Assembly: GCA_024232965.1 (NCBI GenBank)
Contig: JACKQF010000005.1
Location: 186,001-250,000 of the forward strand
Origin: Verrucomicrobiaceae bacterium
GTDB lineage: Bacteria; Verrucomicrobiota; Verrucomicrobiia; Verrucomicrobiales; Verrucomicrobiaceae
Direction of reading: 5' to 3'
DNA length: 64,000 nt
A model generated the notes under the pieces. That model worked only from the letters and a program-made list of their open reading frames with translations, did no database searches and was not told the origin of the DNA. Positions within the stretch are counted from its first letter, which is position 1. Every line of letters starts with the position of its first letter. The translations under genes were made by a program, and so were the position numbers. Positions 61,306 to 64,000 of the stretch are shown in pieces.

Positions 61306-62208
61306 ATGAAAGCCACTGCCACTGCCAATTTTGAAGTCATCGGTATTGGCGCAGCGACGCTAGACACACTGCACCTAGTGCCAGACTTCCCAACAACCGA
61401 AGGCGTCACACAGATCATCGAATCCGCGACTGACGGCGGTGGCCCCGTTGCAACAGCCCTTTGCTATCTGGCCTCCCGTGGCCACTCCTGCGGCCTTTTG
61501 GATAGCTTTGGCGATGACCCGACCAGCGCACTAATCCGCCAGGGTCTGGCTCGCCACGGAGTCCAGTTAGTGGGGACAAACATCAACACAGACTCACGCT
61601 CCGCCACCGCGCAGATCCTCGTGCGCCAAAGGGATGGAGCCCGGCACATCCTCTTTCAACCCGGCACAGCCCCCGCGCCCGAATGGAACGCAGCGTACGA
61701 AGAGCAACTCTCCAAAGCGAGTCTTCTCCACATCAATGGTCGCCACGAAAACGCAGCCCGTGCTGCCGTGAAGAGTGCCCTGGATCATGGCATTCCGATC
61801 TCCTTTGACGGAGGTGCAGGACGTTACCGCGACAGTATTCGCGATCTCGTCAAGGCCGCACAGATTCGCATCCTCTCGCGAAGTTTCGCGGCTGAATACG
61901 TTGGCAGCACTCACCTCGCCGTCATAGCGGAGGCGCTCAAGTCAGACGTCCTCGTTATCACCGCAGGCACAGAAGGCAGTTGGTTTTGGGACCGCGCAGG
62001 CCATCACTTTCACCAACCCGCTATCCCTGCCGAGCGATTGGTCGACACCACCGGATGCGGGGACATTTATCACGGGGCGTTCCTGCATGGATGGCTGAAC
62101 TGTCAGCCGCTTCCAGAGTGCGCCCGCCATGCAGCCTTGGAGGCCGCTGCCAACACTGTGTCCCTCGGAGGAAGGGCGATCCTGCGAAAATTTGATGTTA
62201 AGAATTGA
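61306..62208 (+). CDS. PfkB/ribokinase family carbohydrate kinase
   Basis: 300 residues from ATG 61306 (MKATATANFEVIGIGAATLD); 26 upstream codons are open but look untranslated. Motifs are VIGIGAATLDTLHLVPDFP, GGGPVATALCYLASRGHSCG, DSFGDDPTSALIRQGLARHG and the anion-hole/catalytic VDTTGCGDIYHGAFLHGWL, where the usual DTTGAGD has Cys for Ala. The enzyme phosphorylates a sugar or related alcohol with ATP. It diverges from shc with 80 bases between starts; a functional link is not shown. Confidence 0.88.
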   Translation: MKATATANFEVIGIGAATLDTLHLVPDFPTTEGVTQIIESATDGGGPVATALCYLASRGHSCGLLDSFGDDPTSALIRQGLARHGVQLVGTNINTDSRSATAQILVRQRDGARHILFQPGTAPAPEWNAAYEEQLSKASLLHINGRHENAARAAVKSALDHGIPISFDGGAGRYRDSIRDLVKAAQIRILSRSFAAEYVGSTHLAVIAEALKSDVLVITAGTEGSWFWDRAGHHFHQPAIPAERLVDTTGCGDIYHGAFLHGWLNCQPLPECARHAALEAAANTVSLGGRAILRKFDVKN

Positions 62209-62254
62209 CGACCAGGGCATTTCCTGATGTTCTTCCCCAGATTGCACCTTTTTT

Positions 62255-63172
62255 ATGCAAAACATTCCTTCCTCTCTCTATCGGAAAATCGCCATTACCG
62301 TTGCCGGGTTGGCGATCAGTCTCAGCCTCAACAGTTTCGCGCAGACCGCTGAGGCCAATGACGAAAGCAAATCACCCGAACAGCTCGCCTACGAAAAGGC
62401 AATGGCCCAGGTCAAATGGCAAACAGAGGGTGTGGGCAAACTGGGAAGCCGTGCCGAAATCAAAATCCCAGAGAACTACGGGTTCACGGACGCGCGTGGT
62501 TCCAGGATTGTGCTGGAAGCCAACGGCAACATCCCTGGTAGTTCGACCCAGGGCATGCTGGTGGATGCCAATGACAACTGGATCGTCTTCAGCTTTGACG
62601 ACTGCGGGTATGTCAAAGACGATGAAAAAGACGATCTGGATGCCGATGCCATGCTGGAGAACCTCCAGGCCAACAACAAGGCCGGCAACGAGGAGAGAAA
62701 GCGCCGTGGAATGCCAGAACTGATCCACGAAGGCTGGGTCATGCCGCCAAAATACAACGAACAGACACATAACTTGGAGTGGGGAGTGAAGCTGAGGAAC
62801 GCCGTCACCAACCACACATCAATCAACTACAGCACCCGACTGCTGGGACGTGAAGGCTACACCGCAGTAGCCCTTGTTTGCAGTCCGGAAGAACTCGACA
62901 CACTACTTCCAGAGTACCAGCGCGTTTTGCAAGGCTTCAGCTACACCGAAGGTCAGTCCTACGCCGAATATCGCCAAGGCGATAAACTCGCCGAATACGG
63001 GCTCGCCGCGCTTGTCGTCGGTGGTGCCGCTGTGGGTGCAGCCAAGATGGGCTTGCTGGGGAAACTGGGAGTGCTCTTTGCCAAACTAGGTAAGGCCGCC
63101 TTCCTCATTGTGGCGGGCATCGCCATCGGCATCAAAAAATTCTTCTCCCGACTGTTTGGCCGCGCTCAATAG
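62255..63172 (+). CDS. DUF2167 family membrane protein
   Basis: 305 residues with a signal peptide (AITVAGLAISLSLNSFAQ). The DUF2167 domain follows: AQVKWQTEGVGKLGSRAEIK, IPGSSTQGMLVDANDNWIVF, SFDDCGYVKDDEKDDLDADA, HEGWVMPPKYNEQTHNLEWG and STRLLGREGYTAVALV. Two or three membrane helices close the protein (about 245-295; YGLAALVVGGAAVGAAKMG, AAFLIVAGIAIGIKKFF). The function of the family is unknown; members are common in Proteobacteria and Verrucomicrobia. 46 bases after the PfkB kinase gene. Confidence 0.88.
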   Translation: MQNIPSSLYRKIAITVAGLAISLSLNSFAQTAEANDESKSPEQLAYEKAMAQVKWQTEGVGKLGSRAEIKIPENYGFTDARGSRIVLEANGNIPGSSTQGMLVDANDNWIVFSFDDCGYVKDDEKDDLDADAMLENLQANNKAGNEERKRRGMPELIHEGWVMPPKYNEQTHNLEWGVKLRNAVTNHTSINYSTRLLGREGYTAVALVCSPEELDTLLPEYQRVLQGFSYTEGQSYAEYRQGDKLAEYGLAALVVGGAAVGAAKMGLLGKLGVLFAKLGKAAFLIVAGIAIGIKKFFSRLFGRAQ

Positions 63173-63230
63173 TTCACGCGTCCAATCCTGCTGCTTGTGA
63201 AGCGTCTCGAAACGAGCCACGCTGGCCCGC

Positions 63231-64000
63231 ATGACTGACGGCCAGACACTCTTCATCGCCTTTGCATTCCTGTACCTGCTGGAGTGTCTCCGCTGGTTGC
63301 CAGAAAGTGCCTGGCTGGTCAGCGGTCACGACTCGGGGCGCTGGAAAGAGCGCCGCATCCTGGAGATCTTGCGTGGTCGGGGCATCGGCGCCGTGCTGAC
63401 CCGCTGGCTGCCGCCTCTAGAGCCCGCCATCACCGTGATGCCCTGGCCCTTTGTCCCGAGGGACAGTGGCCTCGAAGTCATCGTCGCAGGATCAAAATCT
63501 CGGTTCATCGTCCCGTGGGATGAAGTGTCACCACAGGTCGATGAAACCAAGGTCCGCATCGGTGGGGAATCGCCCATGGTCAGATTCGTGAATGCCACAC
63601 AGGCAGCAGCCTGGAGCGAGGCCGTCACATGCTGGAAAGCCCTACCCACCGAGAAACGCACCCAAGCTTTCGCCACCTTCGTGCGCCCGAGTCTCGATGC
63701 GCCAGCGGTAGAAAAGATGGGGCTCGACCTTGAGCGCCGCACCCGCTGGTTGCGCTTCAATGGAGACCTCATCCTCATGTGGCTGTTCATGGGCGTTACC
63801 GTCATGTACTGGCGTTTTGGCGATCATTGGCAGACCCTTGCCGCGCTCGGGCTCCTGCTGTTTTTCATGCTCCAGCAGGCCGTCCTATTCCTCCTCGCCT
63901 CCCGCGCAAAAAACGGGGCACCCGTTCCGTGGCGTTACGCCAAGGCGCTCGGCATCCTGTTCTTCCCGCCGCTTTCCATCCGCGCGGCAGACACGTTTGG
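63231..64000 (+). CDS. Unrecognised membrane protein, 3' end missing
   Basis: Translation from ATG 63231 stays open to the window end (256 residues seen). Features: an N-terminal membrane helix (LFIAFAFLYLLECLRWL), a basic amphipathic stretch (GRWKERRILEILRGRG), a soluble segment containing FIVPWDEVSPQVDE and MVRFVNATQAAAWSEAVTCW, then two helices (LILMWLFMGVTVMYWRF, LAALGLLLFFMLQQAVLFLL). A start near a promoter was not identified. I do not recognise the family. It follows the DUF2167 gene by 58 bases. Confidence 0.7.
   Translation, partial: MTDGQTLFIAFAFLYLLECLRWLPESAWLVSGHDSGRWKERRILEILRGRGIGAVLTRWLPPLEPAITVMPWPFVPRDSGLEVIVAGSKSRFIVPWDEVSPQVDETKVRIGGESPMVRFVNATQAAAWSEAVTCWKALPTEKRTQAFATFVRPSLDAPAVEKMGLDLERRTRWLRFNGDLILMWLFMGVTVMYWRFGDHWQTLAALGLLLFFMLQQAVLFLLASRAKNGAPVPWRYAKALGILFFPPLSIRAADTF

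Overview
The window looks like a chromosomal segment of a verrucomicrobial bacterium (Verrucomicrobiae, Prosthecobacter/Verrucomicrobium-like). This is an inference from gene content: two tandem DUF1800-DUF1501 gene pairs with very large multidomain secreted proteins, Tat-exported DUF1501 proteins, proline-rich roadblock proteins, a DUF2167 protein, a GYF_2-type protein and moderately GC-rich housekeeping genes. No phage, transposase, plasmid or CRISPR signature was seen. The window begins and ends inside genes, and no gap between genes exceeds 300 bases.

Region 1 (1-8.9 kb) is envelope and secretion territory. It holds the end of a repeat-rich secreted protein, a polysaccharide-deacetylase-like protein and a family 2 glycosyltransferase on the minus strand, and between them a 1297-residue FG-GAP protein on the plus strand. 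Next comes a gene whose product joins an MbnP-type copper-binding domain to a diheme MauG/MbnH-type peroxidase in one chain. Region 2 (8.9-25.2 kb) is one long minus-strand block: DUF1800 (1627 aa), DUF1501, a second DUF1800 (2436 aa), DUF1501, and a membrane-anchored protein with a GspG-like C-terminus. Both DUF1800 proteins carry arrays of small beta domains, several apparently nested inside other domains. Region 3 (25.4-29.8 kb) is a minus-strand operon of an MglA-type small GTPase and two roadblock/LC7 proteins, one of them a 1064-residue proline/alanine-rich protein.

Region 4 (30.0-46.7 kb) is metabolic and regulatory. It has coaC-coaB-inositol monophosphatase with overlapping stop/start codons, a HAD-Nudix fusion, a FolB-like protein, an ECF sigma factor with a probable membrane anti-sigma factor, a PiT phosphate transporter with its DUF47 partner, and a histidine kinase coupled to a response regulator whose C-terminal kinase domain looks degenerate. 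After these come a YggS-type PLP protein, a TIM-barrel sugar isomerase-like enzyme, rdgB with two further enzymes, tRNA-Thr(UGU) and uvrB. Region 5 (46.8-57.2 kb) has a GH67-like protein, an orphan RbsC-type permease with an unusual periplasmic insertion, a ROK sugar kinase, metF, a Fur-family regulator, a lactate permease, trxB with a class V aminotransferase, and a CvpA-like membrane protein. Region 6 (57.3-64 kb) has miaB, a nucleotidyltransferase/small-protein pair that looks like a toxin-antitoxin module, a squalene-hopene-cyclase-family enzyme, a PfkB kinase, a DUF2167 protein and a partial membrane protein.

The most notable items are the MbnP-MbnH fusion, the nested small-domain insertions in the DUF1800 proteins, the GTPase/roadblock operon, the response-regulator pseudokinase, and the nucleotidyltransferase pair. 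All functional calls come from reading motifs by eye; no database search was run.
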